The notes under the pieces: model-generated
Databases searched by the model: none
What the model saw: the letters and a program-made list of their open reading frames with translations, nothing else
What the model was told of the DNA's origin: nothing
Shown: in pieces, positions 1 to 7,977 of the stretch
Numbering within the stretch: position 1 is the first letter of the stretch
How the letters are laid out: each line of letters begins with the position of its first letter
Translations under genes and position numbers: made by a program
Virus record (IMG/VR): IMGVR_UViG_3300047095_000752
Location: 124,001 to 188,000 of that record
Origin: a virus
Reading direction: 5' to 3' (one strand)
DNA: 64,000 nt

Positions 1-499
1 CGTCAATCTGAATTGGTCTATATTCGGGTGAAATTACAGGTAATTTATTTATAAAGAAAGTTCGATCATCAACTGCTTTGTAAAGTACATCGATAATCTT
101 ATTTCGGTCTCCACCCTCTTCACCGGTCGAAAAACGTATCTTATGGATGTTGTTTACAAATGCAGTCATACCATTAATATCACCCATATCATCTTCGACT
201 AAATTATTATTCGAATCCAGTGAAAATATGGCTTCCCCAGATAATAAGTCGGGGATGCGTCTAAAGATACGCTTCTCTAAAATATCATATAGAAATGGGT
301 GAACAACATTACAGTTTAGATCAATCCAAGAATAATTAGAACGTCTCTCTTTAGATCCTTCTACCCCGAAGATAGTTTCTGAATATAAACCTTGAGGGTG
401 GAAATTCATAGACTTATCGAAGTAGATTTGATGTGATGTTATAGCTTCTAGTGCCTTCTTTTCTTTTAAAAAGACATCTACGTGAATTGGTTCGATCAT
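1..499 (-). CDS. RNA polymerase beta'-like subunit, N-terminal part (runs off left edge)
   Basis: About 166 codons are visible from an ATG with a GAGG ribosome site. Around residues 30-60 the protein has GLYSETIFGVEGSKERR followed by VVHPFLYDIL, the pattern of the N-terminal zone of bacterial beta' (GL-F-ERIFGP ... KR--Y--I-L---V-HP). The last visible residues, KLPVISPEYRPIQID, match the beta' PVIPP-LRP segment that precedes the catalytic double-psi barrel. The NADFDGD loop would lie beyond the window, so activity cannot be judged. Multisubunit phage RNA polymerases are known in phiKZ-like and some other large phages, where beta' is often split into pieces; here it would transcribe middle or late genes. 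A diverged structural protein is less likely given two collinear motifs. Confidence 0.7.
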   Translation of the reverse strand, partial: MIEPIHVDVFLKEKKALEAITSHQIYFDKSMNFHPQGLYSETIFGVEGSKERRSNYSWIDLNCNVVHPFLYDILEKRIFRRIPDLLSGEAIFSLDSNNNLVEDDMGDINGMTAFVNNIHKIRFSTGEEGGDRNKIIDVLYKAVDDRTFFINKLPVISPEYRPIQID

Positions 500-547
500 A
501 AAAATACCTCTAAAAATTTGTCCAATTAATTAAATTTTATAAAAAAA

Positions 548-574
548 CATGGTGGAAATACATATTCCACCATG
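548..574 (-). terminator. Intrinsic terminator, minus strand
   Basis: Perfect 10-bp inverted repeat CATGGTGGAA / TTCCACCATG with a 7-nt loop, followed on the minus strand by a run of seven T. It lies just after the stop of the 120-aa gene and before the beta'-like gene, so it separates the two transcripts. Confidence 0.85.
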
Positions 575-592
575 CTTCTAATTTCTATTATA

Positions 593-955
593 TCACAGAT
601 CCTTATAGGATCCCTTAATAAAATGTTCGATTATGTTGTCTTTCATCTTGTCAAGGACTGGAAATGAGGATCGGTTCTTCTCAATCACAGTTTCCAATAT
701 CCCCAATATGACTTTATAGTCTATCTTATCTTTATCATCTTTAACATATTTATTATGGAATTCAACAAATTTTCTGATATCTTTTAAATTGTATTTTTTA
801 AGAATTTTGAAATGTCGTATGGATATGGGGTTGTGTTCTATATAAACGTCCTCATATACCGCGTATAATTCCTTCATATTTTTTATTGTTTTATATTTGA
901 CTTTGAATAGAATTAAGTCGATAAACACTTTGAGTTTATTATATTTTTCATCCAT
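593..955 (-). CDS. Hypothetical protein, 120 aa
   Basis: Not recognised. A lysine- and isoleucine-rich, probably all-helical soluble protein with no signal peptide or membrane segment. It begins 6 nt after the stop of the codon-biased upstream gene and is followed by a strong terminator, so it is the last gene of that transcript. Confidence 0.75.
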   Translation of the reverse strand: MDEKYNKLKVFIDLILFKVKYKTIKNMKELYAVYEDVYIEHNPISIRHFKILKKYNLKDIRKFVEFHNKYVKDDKDKIDYKVILGILETVIEKNRSSFPVLDKMKDNIIEHFIKGSYKDL

Positions 956-961
956 AATATA

Positions 962-1837
962 TCAGTCCGATTCGATCTTGGATTCAGGGGTGTGTCCAAT
1001 CTTGAAGAGCGAATCCATGTTGCCGCTCAGGGCGTCCAGATCAACTTTCGCGTTCTGGACATTGTCATGGATATAGTCGCCCCACGGGATTTTGCGTTTG
1101 TCGATGGACTTGAAGAAATCGATTTCGTATTCGCACCATTTCTGGTACATCGGGAAATCCGCCGCGTTGGCTTCTTCGTTCATCTGACCTTGGAAGTCCG
1201 CCATGTACAGTTCCCAAATCCGAAGGAGTTCCGTGTCCTTCAGCTTGACTATGAACAGGTCGGCTTCCTTGTCTGAGTTCATGGCGACAGCGTACAGGGA
1301 GAACAGAGTGTTCATCTGCGTGAAGGCGTACAGGAGAAGCTTGCACTGGTCCTTGGTGTACGGGAAGTGGGTCAGGTCGCCGTAACAGTCGTAGTTGGAG
1401 TCCTTGTGATCCTTCATGACATCGAAGACTTCATTCTTGAGGTTATCATAGTTCGGAAGCTTGGACAGGATCTTCCGGAAGGTGCCATCCGGATCGTCTT
1501 CAACGTCCTTGAGGAGTTCATCCATGTTGATATCGTTGACAAGGGTGTCGTGGATGTGCTGGACGAGGTTGTGATACAGACGCTGTTCAATGGTGAGTTG
1601 CTCACCACCATCTTCGGAGCATATGTTGGACATCATGGCTGTGGTGTAAAAGCGATTGATGTCAGCTTGACTGTTGAAGAATGCGATGGTGTTGACATTT
1701 CGGGCAACACGGTCGGGGGAGCCGAGTTCACCGTCGTAAAAGTCGATTCCCTTGATGTTGTGGAAGAAAACCATCCACGTCTCGGGGAGTTCAAGCGCGT
1801 CAATCCGCGCACGCATCTTCTTTGTGAGCTTTGCCAT
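962..1837 (-). CDS. Hypothetical, probably highly expressed protein, 291 aa
   Basis: Not recognised. The ATG three codons inside a longer TTG-started frame is preferred because AAAGGAA lies at a usable distance. The gene stands out: its codons end far more often in C or G (GTC, CTC, GAC, AAG) than those of its AT-rich neighbours, giving local GC well above the surroundings. In phages such bias commonly marks abundant proteins; recent transfer is the alternative. The protein is acidic, rich in D/E and aromatic residues, mostly helical, with no membrane segment. A promoter-like AT stretch (GTATATAAAC) lies just upstream on the minus strand. Confidence 0.85.
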   Translation of the reverse strand: MAKLTKKMRARIDALELPETWMVFFHNIKGIDFYDGELGSPDRVARNVNTIAFFNSQADINRFYTTAMMSNICSEDGGEQLTIEQRLYHNLVQHIHDTLVNDINMDELLKDVEDDPDGTFRKILSKLPNYDNLKNEVFDVMKDHKDSNYDCYGDLTHFPYTKDQCKLLLYAFTQMNTLFSLYAVAMNSDKEADLFIVKLKDTELLRIWELYMADFQGQMNEEANAADFPMYQKWCEYEIDFFKSIDKRKIPWGDYIHDNVQNAKVDLDALSGNMDSLFKIGHTPESKIESD

Positions 1838-1885
1838 TGTTTTCAAATTCCTTTATTCACACTACGGTTTAAGAGACACAACAGT

Positions 1886-2224
1886 TTATATACTATAATA
1901 ATATTTTGCCCGTGGAACCAATTGTCTTAACATAAGCATAATGTCGACATCGTACTTATGATTCATCCCGCGAGGCTTTAAATACTTATAGAATACTAAA
2001 GAGTGGACCATACAATAATAGTCCAAACCGAATATCGGTGGCTTGCGTGATATATCAGTTTTCCAATTTAGTGTTTTAAGAATTAAAGTATTTATGAATT
2101 TTAGAAATAGCTCGTTCAATAGATTTACTACGGTATAATTTATATAGTTTAATTCTTTTGGTATTCTATTTACACGGTATGTTTTAGGAACATCTAATTG
2201 TACATTGTAGCTGTTATAAAGCAT
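1886..2224 (-). CDS. Hypothetical protein, 112 aa
   Basis: Not recognised. The frame overlaps the upstream gene by 11 bp; the ATG chosen lies two codons inside a TTG-started frame. Rich in Y, L, N and basic residues (NWKTDISRKPP, then CMVHSLVFYKYLK). This Tyr/Leu/Arg-rich type recurs in other small minus-strand genes of the window (31985-33113 and 62570-63412). Confidence 0.6.
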   Translation of the reverse strand: MLYNSYNVQLDVPKTYRVNRIPKELNYINYTVVNLLNELFLKFINTLILKTLNWKTDISRKPPIFGLDYYCMVHSLVFYKYLKPRGMNHKYDVDIMLMLRQLVPRAKYYYSI

Positions 2225-2465
2225 CTTCAAATACTAAAAGTTCGGTTAATATACATTTGTTGTATAAAGTGATACTATCAGTCATAGATTGTTTTGTCTT
2301 TTGGCGTGCCCATACTGTAAGTACAAGCTTCTCATACATAGATTTTTTTGGGAGATCGTTTATGTTATATTTGAATATAATTGTGAATAAATTTCGGACT
2401 AATATTAATGTATTCTCATAGAATGTATTAGTCTTCCACTTTTTTCGCAAAATGTCGATGTACAA
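2214..2465 (-). CDS. Hypothetical protein, 83 aa, TTG start
   Basis: Not recognised. The start is TTG: AAAGGAT sits 7 nt upstream and there is no alternative ATG nearby in frame. Short helical protein with a basic N-terminus; its 3' end overlaps the next gene, suggesting translational coupling. Confidence 0.6.
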   Translation of the reverse strand: MYIDILRKKWKTNTFYENTLILVRNLFTIIFKYNINDLPKKSMYEKLVLTVWARQKTKQSMTDSITLYNKCILTELLVFEDAL

Positions 2466-2497
2466 TCGTTATATCCTTTCTAAGTTAAAACAAATAT

Positions 2498-3934
2498 CTA
2501 TGCTGACTGCTCATCGAATTCCTTCTGAAGAGTTAGGAATGTATTATTGAGTCCATTTGCGTATAGATTGGTATAAAACTTAATCACATCATCTTCTAAA
2601 TCGCTATATGTGATCTTGTTTATATACTGCCCATCTACAATATTAATAAGATTTTTCTTAGAGGCATTTAAAATACCACATATAGGACTGATGATATCAT
2701 ATTTTAATTTTTTCGAAGATATACCGAATATAGGAGTATTATCTTTTAATATGGTTGTTATGTCCCTCAATTTGTATGAGGACCGGGAGATGACAGTGTT
2801 ACTTTTAATAGGGCACAACAACAGAAATTCTGACAATACTGGATAATCCTTACAAAGTGTATTTTTACCCAGTATGTATAACAAAGCACCAATTAAAACA
2901 ATATGCTTTGGTGGCGCTGTTTTAAGTGTGTTGTAGGGTACGTTAAATACCTTGGATATGATTGGAAGTGTGAACAGTCTCAGGGCAGGATCTAGAGTTT
3001 TGATCCCGTCGAGACGTTCCTTCATATAAATAAATTCAATATCATTAATGTCGAATTCTTCTTCTAATAACTTCATTCCAAGCTTTGCTGCTTTTGAAAT
3101 TAAATCATTACAACAATAAACGTGGAATATATCTTTATGGATAAAGGATCCGTGTACACTTTCTGAGGAAGTGTATGACTCGTCGTATATCACTTTTTCG
3201 CGATACACTTCCTTCATCATCCACTTCAGATTATCATCAATTACCTTAACAAGAAAGAACACTGGATTCTGAGTTATATCCAAAAGTGACAGGAGATTCG
3301 TCATAATGAAATTAAAGGTACTCATGCACGTCGAAGATGGATCCTCCAGAGTCCGTAATTTGATCAATTCCCACATATAGCGGTCTGTTGTTGAGGATCT
3401 AAAATTTCGAGATCGGATCAACTGAAAGATCTTATCGGTCGTGCCGTACTGGACACAATCTCTTATAAAAGAATTATATATAGTCTTATTAATATTTTCT
3501 GGTACTTTTAATTGTGTGTCGTAGGAAAATATAGAAAAAATCTTTAAGCAAGTTGAGGTTAGCGCGATGTTATACATATCGGTCTCATCGAACAATATAC
3601 TCGTCGAAGATGCCTTCTTACGGTTTACGAATGAGGCAAAATCGATCTGTTTAAGTTCAATGTATTTTTTGACCAATGCTGTTAATTCATCCGTGGAATC
3701 TCGGATAAGCTCTGAGTTATATTTAGACTCAATATACTTAGCTAAAAGATCATAATACCAATCGGAGAATTCTGGAATTAACGCTACGATATCTTGAACT
3801 GTAGTGCTAACCGTCTCGAACCGATTTGATAGGGACGACTGACCAAGTTTGATATCTAGGTTGATATCCTCACAATCTTTTTTTGTTAAGATAATATTCC
3901 AGATCCGCTTTTCTAATTGATTGAAAAAAATCAT
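2498..3934 (-). CDS. Hypothetical protein, 478 aa
   Basis: Not recognised. A longer frame from an upstream ATG exists but has no ribosome site and overlaps a -10 region, so the ATG before IFFNQLEKRIW, preceded by GGGAAAA, is chosen. Large, mixed alpha/beta, soluble-looking protein with many S/T and I/L residues and no obvious catalytic motif. It is first in its transcript, behind both a TTGACA promoter and a copy of the AT-rich motif, so it may be expressed at more than one stage. A role in transcription or replication is possible by position only. Confidence 0.8.
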   Translation of the reverse strand: MIFFNQLEKRIWNIILTKKDCEDINLDIKLGQSSLSNRFETVSTTVQDIVALIPEFSDWYYDLLAKYIESKYNSELIRDSTDELTALVKKYIELKQIDFASFVNRKKASSTSILFDETDMYNIALTSTCLKIFSIFSYDTQLKVPENINKTIYNSFIRDCVQYGTTDKIFQLIRSRNFRSSTTDRYMWELIKLRTLEDPSSTCMSTFNFIMTNLLSLLDITQNPVFFLVKVIDDNLKWMMKEVYREKVIYDESYTSSESVHGSFIHKDIFHVYCCNDLISKAAKLGMKLLEEEFDINDIEFIYMKERLDGIKTLDPALRLFTLPIISKVFNVPYNTLKTAPPKHIVLIGALLYILGKNTLCKDYPVLSEFLLLCPIKSNTVISRSSYKLRDITTILKDNTPIFGISSKKLKYDIISPICGILNASKKNLINIVDGQYINKITYSDLEDDVIKFYTNLYANGLNNTFLTLQKEFDEQSA

Positions 3935-3963
3935 AGTATTTTCCCATAGTATAGTGTATAATA

Positions 3964-3993
3964 ATGGTACCATCATGGGCGGTGAAATGTCAA
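3964..3993 (-). promoter_or_regulatory. Sigma70-like promoter, minus strand
   Basis: TTGACA (3988-3993) with an 18-bp spacer and TACCAT (3964-3969), pointing into the 478-aa gene. Consensus -35, weak -10. Confidence 0.5.
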
Positions 3994-4016
3994 CAAAAAT
4001 ATAGATGAATTGTTTA

Positions 4017-4039
4017 ATTCAATAATTAATATATATAAT
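4017..4039 (-). promoter_or_regulatory. Recurrent AT-rich promoter-like motif, copy 1
   Basis: Read on the minus strand: ATTATATATATTAA then TTATTGAAT. The same 23 bp occurs identically at 41114-41136, with close copies at 6071, 28251 and 43720. Here it stands upstream of the 478-aa minus-strand gene and also 14 bp before an HNH gene on the plus strand, so the direction is inferred from the set of copies. Confidence 0.5.
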
Positions 4040-4053
4040 AAAAGGAAGTTATA

Positions 4054-4809
4054 ATGTCAAAAGCACACAGTCACGATTTTGTATTTAAGACATACGCAGC
4101 CGAGAACTACACGCTGGTTACTATGTATACCAATAGCCATAGTAAAGATGAATTACGTTGCCCCAAAGGGCATAAAGTAGATATGCTTTTTACAAATTTT
4201 TACAATAAAGGGTGTAGATGTCTAAAGTGTTCAGGATCTGAGAAATTTGATCATGAATTTGTATTTAATGAATATGCCAAAGAAGGGTATATTATGAAAA
4301 ATATTTATAAAAATTGTGATACACCTGATGAGTTACTTTGCCCTAGAAAACATGATGTACAAGCGCGTTTCTCGTATTTTCGGAGGGGTGACCGTTGTAG
4401 ATTTTGTAAATATGAAAATATACAGGGAGAAAATCATCCAAAATTTAATCCAGATCGAACTAGAGTGCGTAGATGTGCATATTTATCATTTAATTTAAAT
4501 AAAATTCAAATTTTACGGGATGATCCGAACTACGATCTGTATTTATCGTCGTATAATGAGGCGGAATTCCAAAGAAAACTTACTGGGAATAAATATATTA
4601 AATCCATCATGTCTGTAGATCATATATTACCACGAGTCGCTTTTATTGACAATAATTTAGATGAAATTTATGATAAAAAGGTAATTAAAAAAATCTGCAA
4701 CCTCCGTGAAAACTTACGAATAATACCAAAAGAAGAAAATGGCACTAAATCCGGCAAGTACAACCAAGATGAATTTATGAAATGGTTTATGTCTAAGATT
4801 AATACTTAA
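4054..4809 (+). CDS. HNH homing endonuclease with two zinc-ribbon repeats
   Basis: 251 aa. Two tandem units of about 65 residues, each of the form HxFVFxxYA..GY....Y, C-P-x-x-H, F..F, C-x-x-C, form probable zinc-binding DNA-recognition modules (residues ~5-125). The C-terminal HNH nuclease contains SVDHILPRVAFIDNN and ICNLRENLRIIPKEENG. Ribosome site AAGGAAG. It lies between two minus-strand operons, opposite in direction, and its 3' end overlaps a convergent gene by 11 bp, as expected of an invading mobile gene. Close sister of the copy at 5304. Confidence 0.9.
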   Translation: MSKAHSHDFVFKTYAAENYTLVTMYTNSHSKDELRCPKGHKVDMLFTNFYNKGCRCLKCSGSEKFDHEFVFNEYAKEGYIMKNIYKNCDTPDELLCPRKHDVQARFSYFRRGDRCRFCKYENIQGENHPKFNPDRTRVRRCAYLSFNLNKIQILRDDPNYDLYLSSYNEAEFQRKLTGNKYIKSIMSVDHILPRVAFIDNNLDEIYDKKVIKKICNLRENLRIIPKEENGTKSGKYNQDEFMKWFMSKINT

Positions 4810-5047
4810 ATTCAAACTCCAATTGTTCTTCTGTATTATATTTCATCGTATCTACACAATAATGGCAATATAAATATTTACCGATAGGCTTCCACCCAGC
4901 CCCCTCTAAAGTCTCAGTAGGATCTATTCGCTTTCCGTGTAGTTCTCCCCGGCACCCTCGGCATACAGCCCGCCATATGATTCCCCATTTCATATCAATA
5001 TCTCTATAAGTATTTAAGCATCTAACGCCTTGAATTTCGATTTGCAT
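4799..5047 (-). CDS. Small zinc-binding-like protein, 82 aa
   Basis: Not recognised. Contains CRGCRGE around residue 30 and CHYC near residue 61, a four-cysteine pattern that probably binds one zinc ion. The 3' end overlaps the convergent HNH gene by 11 bp. It lies 1 bp after the 63-aa gene and was probably co-transcribed with it. Confidence 0.65.
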   Translation of the reverse strand: MQIEIQGVRCLNTYRDIDMKWGIIWRAVCRGCRGELHGKRIDPTETLEGAGWKPIGKYLYCHYCVDTMKYNTEEQLEFEFKY

Positions 5048-5048
5048 A

Positions 5049-5240
5049 TTATATATCGATTCTTAATATTTCTATATTTTCACGATCTTTTAATGGAGGT
5101 AGTGGTATATACTGTTTTTTATTCCAACAAATACACCATTGACCTTGATGTCTATAATATACTCCGTATTCGTATTCTTTTGTATTTCGACATGCGTACA
5201 CACCGTCCTCAACTTCTTCATTAATCTTTTGCCATTTCAT
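5049..5240 (-). CDS. Hypothetical protein, 63 aa
   Basis: Not recognised. The ATG with AAAAGGA 8 nt upstream is chosen over a TTG nine codons earlier. Aromatic and charged: contains YACRNTKEYEYGVYYRHQG and a WCICWNK segment, which resembles small beta-rich phage proteins. Its own upstream region is occupied by a plus-strand HNH gene. Confidence 0.6.
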   Translation of the reverse strand: MKWQKINEEVEDGVYACRNTKEYEYGVYYRHQGQWCICWNKKQYIPLPPLKDRENIEILRIDI

Positions 5241-5274
5241 TCGAGTGTTCCTTTTCGTTTTGGACAAAATATGG

Positions 5275-5280
5275 TATAAT
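5275..5280 (+). promoter_or_regulatory. Extended -10 promoter for HNH gene
   Basis: TGGTATAAT: a perfect TATAAT with an upstream TG, no good -35. It stands 24 bp before the HNH start and points into it. Confidence 0.45.
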
Positions 5281-5303
5281 TATAGTTGAAAGAGGAATTT
5301 GAT

Positions 5304-6059
5304 ATGCCAGCAAAACTTAAACATGAATTCGTATTTAATGAATATGCTAAACGGGGATATACGTTACTCGACCTATATAAAAATAGTGATCATAAATCTA
5401 AAGTTATGTGCCCAAAAGGGTGTGTTACAGAAATGAGATATAATAATTTTAAATACGGTGCGGACTGCTTGTTATGTTCCGGGGTTGCCCCGTATACCCA
5501 CGAATTTATATTTAATGAATATGCCAAAGAGGGTTATGTATTAGATAGTATATATAAAAGAAATAAGCATAAAGATGACCTGATCTGCCCACGTGGACAT
5601 AAAATAAAAATGAAATATAATAATTTTCAACAAGGGGATCGGTGTAGAGATTGTAAGTATGAAGACATGAGTGGTGAAAATCATTATCGGTTTAATCATG
5701 ACCGTACACGCAAGCGCCGGACGGATTATCTTCGTTTTGATTTAAGAAGAATTAAAATTTTAAAAGATGATCCGAACTATGATACATACAAATCCGCAAA
5801 GATTAAATCCAAACTTGAAAGTAAACTTAATAATAACCCCCATGTGAAATGTAGTATGACTGTAGATCATATATTTCCACGTACAGCATTTATAGATAAT
5901 GATTTGGACTTAATTCACGATTCCAAAATTATACAAAAAATATGTAACTTACGTGAAAACTTAAGGATCTTACCAAGAGAAGAGAATGGATCCAAGGGTG
6001 GAAAATACGATCAAGAAGAGTTCATGAAATGGTTTAGTGAAATAATAAAAAAATATTGA
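5304..6059 (+). CDS. HNH homing endonuclease with two zinc-ribbon repeats
   Basis: 251 aa, same length and layout as the copy at 4054: two C-P-x-G-C/H ... C-x-x-C repeats (HEFVFNEYAKRGY, HEFIFNEYAKEGY) and an HNH core TVDHIFPRTAFIDND with ICNLRENLRILPREENG. The first repeat has CPKGC where the others have CP-GH. Start ATG with GAGGAA, preferred over an upstream TTG. It stands on the plus strand between a minus-strand late operon terminator and two small minus-strand genes, so it probably inserted into an existing minus-strand unit. Confidence 0.9.
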   Translation: MPAKLKHEFVFNEYAKRGYTLLDLYKNSDHKSKVMCPKGCVTEMRYNNFKYGADCLLCSGVAPYTHEFIFNEYAKEGYVLDSIYKRNKHKDDLICPRGHKIKMKYNNFQQGDRCRDCKYEDMSGENHYRFNHDRTRKRRTDYLRFDLRRIKILKDDPNYDTYKSAKIKSKLESKLNNNPHVKCSMTVDHIFPRTAFIDNDLDLIHDSKIIQKICNLRENLRILPREENGSKGGKYDQEEFMKWFSEIIKKY

Positions 6060-6080
6060 AACCATTATGATTTCAATATT
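6052..6080 (-). terminator. Terminator of the late virion operon
   Basis: 10-bp inverted repeat AATATTGAAA / TTTCAATATT with a 9-nt loop; on the minus strand it is followed by seven T. It lies 27 bp beyond the amidase stop and also overlaps the stop of the convergent HNH gene. Confidence 0.7.
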
Positions 6081-6093
6081 TAATATATATAAT
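6071..6093 (-). promoter_or_regulatory. Recurrent AT-rich promoter-like motif, copy 2
   Basis: Minus strand ATTATATATATTAA then ATATTGAAA. If it is a promoter in the same sense as the other copies, it reads through the antisense of the HNH gene toward the 63- and 82-aa minus-strand genes, implying that the HNH gene split promoter from operon. It partly overlaps the hairpin terminator, so this copy is ambiguous. Confidence 0.35.
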
Positions 6094-6106
6094 ATATACA
6101 AAAAAA

Positions 6107-6640
6107 TTAGCGGCGAGTTACAGATTTTTGTCTCATATTATTGTTGACCATCGATTTAAGTAAAGCCATATTGAAGAAAGCGCCGGGGCAAGCCATGTCT
6201 TTGAAAAATGAAACCTCGGAGTGGGTTACGATATTCTTTTCCGAAATTCGAAAGGCTTTCATCATAGGGATTATAACTTTGATTGCCATGACATTATATA
6301 ATTTTCGATCTGGTTGATCGGCATTCATATTCCCCATAACGGCTATATGGATCCCTTCTTGGTGCATATCTTCCATGTCGAGGAAGGGGGCTTTAGTGAG
6401 GAGTGGTGCACAAACTATCGGATGAAACTCGTCTCCAACTTTTTCTATAACGAAATTGTATGGTAAATACATTCGATCTAATTCGTAAATTGTCTTAGCC
6501 AGTTTATTTACTTGAAATGATGGACGATCAAATACAACTGCCGCATCCGTAGGCTTAAGATCTTCTGTATGATGGATTATGATCCAATTTGGCCAAGATC
6601 TCGCATATTTATACATGTCTTGTTTTAATGACATTGCCAT
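6107..6640 (-). CDS. N-acetylmuramoyl-L-alanine amidase-like peptidoglycan hydrolase
   Basis: 177 aa from the ATG that overlaps the spike gene stop (TAATG) behind GGGAGAA; a 16-codon upstream extension is rejected because it lies inside the spike gene. The fold is the amidase-2/PGRP type: WIIIHHTED with a zinc-ligand histidine near residue 23, YNFVIEK, GIHIAVMGN in the middle, and THSEV ... ACPG near residues 139-152 giving the second histidine and the cysteine ligand. It would cleave the bond between N-acetylmuramate and L-alanine. No signal peptide. Coupling to the baseplate spike suggests either a tail-associated hydrolase or the endolysin used with the holin/spanin genes near 52-54 kb. 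Confidence 0.85.
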   Translation of the reverse strand: MAMSLKQDMYKYARSWPNWIIIHHTEDLKPTDAAVVFDRPSFQVNKLAKTIYELDRMYLPYNFVIEKVGDEFHPIVCAPLLTKAPFLDMEDMHQEGIHIAVMGNMNADQPDRKLYNVMAIKVIIPMMKAFRISEKNIVTHSEVSFFKDMACPGAFFNMALLKSMVNNNMRQKSVTRR

Positions 6641-7578
6641 TATCGTTCTCCCGCTGGTTTCGCTGCTTGTGCTGCCTTTGCTGGGCAACTTAGTGGGGTC
6701 TGGATGAATGAACTCTGCCCCTTGATTAATACTTTACCGCCAGTTTTGATCCCGGCTGCTTGCTTTCCTTCAATAAATACAGATGCGGAACTGGATTTCA
6801 TATTCATGGATCCTTTTGACTCAAGTGCAGCCAACCCATCTGTTTTTATATCGACTCCACCTTTAGCTTTAACTTGGAATTTACCTTCCGTCTCAAACAT
6901 TATGTCGCCTTTAAATTTACATTCTAATGTTTGTTTTTCTATATCAAAATTAATATAATCGCCCTTATGTGTTTTTATAATTAATTTTTCACTACCTTCG
7001 CGCTCGTCGATTAGGATTACAGTCTGGTTTCCATCAACCTCGTACACAGATGCCGCGTTACCTGAAGGTCCTTCTGAGTCGTCCAGCTTTCTCTTCTTAC
7101 CTGTTATCTCTACTCTCTGTTGATCCGGGGAGTCGCAAACTACAACGGATCTACCCATCCCAGATGTAATTACAGTATAAACTTTATGGGGTTCGTCTAC
7201 ATTTCGGTTAACTGCAGGTAGTGGAACCGCTTTCTCTTGCCAAGGACCTAAATAGAAGGCTCTTTCCATGTCACTATCTTCAAATTGGACTCTCACATAT
7301 GAATTCAATAATGGGATAAAAACATTAGCTGCAGCAAAGTGTGAGGAACTTTCAGGGTCGTCTTCATTGTAGCCGCCCAGTCCCATATTTGAAGGATATG
7401 CTAAAATACCATCTTTGAATTCGTCCAGTTCTTCGTGGATTTCCTTGGACATTAATTCTGGTATGTAAACTCTAACAGCGCCGTATTTATTCTTTTCCCC
7501 GTCATCATCTACATCGACTTCCGTAACGCGGGCGCGGTAGATCTTATCATACTTCTTTTCTTGCTTGGCTGGAGGCAT
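6640..7578 (-). CDS. Baseplate hub spike protein, gp5/VgrG-like
   Basis: 312 aa. The N-terminal ~130 residues form an OB-fold-like domain (YRARVTEVDVDDDGEKNKYGAVRVYIPE ... VFIPLLNSYVRVQFEDSD, here given in two pieces, then FYLGPW), as in T4 gp5 and VgrG. The remainder is a repetitive beta stretch (KLIIKTHKGDYINFD, GDIMFETEGKFQVKAKGG, MNMKSSSASVFIEG) that should wind into a trimeric beta-helix needle. Unlike T4 gp5 it carries no internal lysozyme domain; a separate amidase follows in an overlapping frame. It punctures the outer membrane during tail contraction. Confidence 0.88.
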   Translation of the reverse strand: MPPAKQEKKYDKIYRARVTEVDVDDDGEKNKYGAVRVYIPELMSKEIHEELDEFKDGILAYPSNMGLGGYNEDDPESSSHFAAANVFIPLLNSYVRVQFEDSDMERAFYLGPWQEKAVPLPAVNRNVDEPHKVYTVITSGMGRSVVVCDSPDQQRVEITGKKRKLDDSEGPSGNAASVYEVDGNQTVILIDEREGSEKLIIKTHKGDYINFDIEKQTLECKFKGDIMFETEGKFQVKAKGGVDIKTDGLAALESKGSMNMKSSSASVFIEGKQAAGIKTGGKVLIKGQSSFIQTPLSCPAKAAQAAKPAGER

Positions 7579-7587
7579 TTTATATCC

Positions 7588-7962
7588 TTAATCGTCTTCA
7601 TGTTTTTGAGCAGCTATAACTCTATTTTGTGCAACTTGAATATTTCTTAAATATCCAAAACATACTCTACGTTCGTCAGGATCCATTATATCATCACAGC
7701 CGTGCTTGATCCATCTCTTACGCTTAACCTTATCTACAAGCTCTCTAGCAAGCATCCCACCCCCTGCAATAGCCGCTCCCATGGCAGCATACTTAATCCC
7801 AGTATTTAATTTACTTGAAACTTCTCTTGTAGCTTCTTTTGGATCTAAGTACCCAGCTTCCGCTAAATATTTATATTCTGCTACAGTTAAATTAGACATG
7901 GCTTCTTGGATTAAAGCATCTAATCTTTCTTGTAGTTTCAATAATCTTTGTATGTCATTCAT
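7588..7962 (-). CDS. Putative prohead-targeted cargo protein, MN-type leader, CX11C
   Basis: 124 aa. Leader MNDIQRLLKLQERLDALIQ continuing to LTVAEYKYLAEAG is homologous to those of six other genes in this operon and resembles a capsid-targeting sequence with a possible cleavage after YLAE. Then a Gly/Ala-rich helix (YAAMGAAIAGGGMLA, residues ~57-72), a basic segment WIKHG and a Cys pair CDDIMDPDERRVC with the DP-x-x-R signature. The 76-aa protein at 18766 and the two at 55.2-56.0 kb share this Cys module. Role inferred, not known: a virion-packaged, ejected, membrane-active protein. Confidence 0.85.
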   Translation of the reverse strand: MNDIQRLLKLQERLDALIQEAMSNLTVAEYKYLAEAGYLDPKEATREVSSKLNTGIKYAAMGAAIAGGGMLARELVDKVKRKRWIKHGCDDIMDPDERRVCFGYLRNIQVAQNRVIAAQKHEDD

Positions 7963-7977
7963 AATACAATTTCCTTA

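Noticed and set aside
1367-1930. Long plus-strand frame (187 codons) opposite the 291-aa gene
   Set aside because: Antisense shadow produced by the GC-rich codon use of the real minus-strand gene; no ribosome site and no protein-like composition.
6640-7578. Lysozyme domain inside the spike as in T4 gp5
   Set aside because: Between the OB-like domain and the beta-helix there is no room or E...D...T lysozyme motif; the hydrolase is the separate amidase gene.
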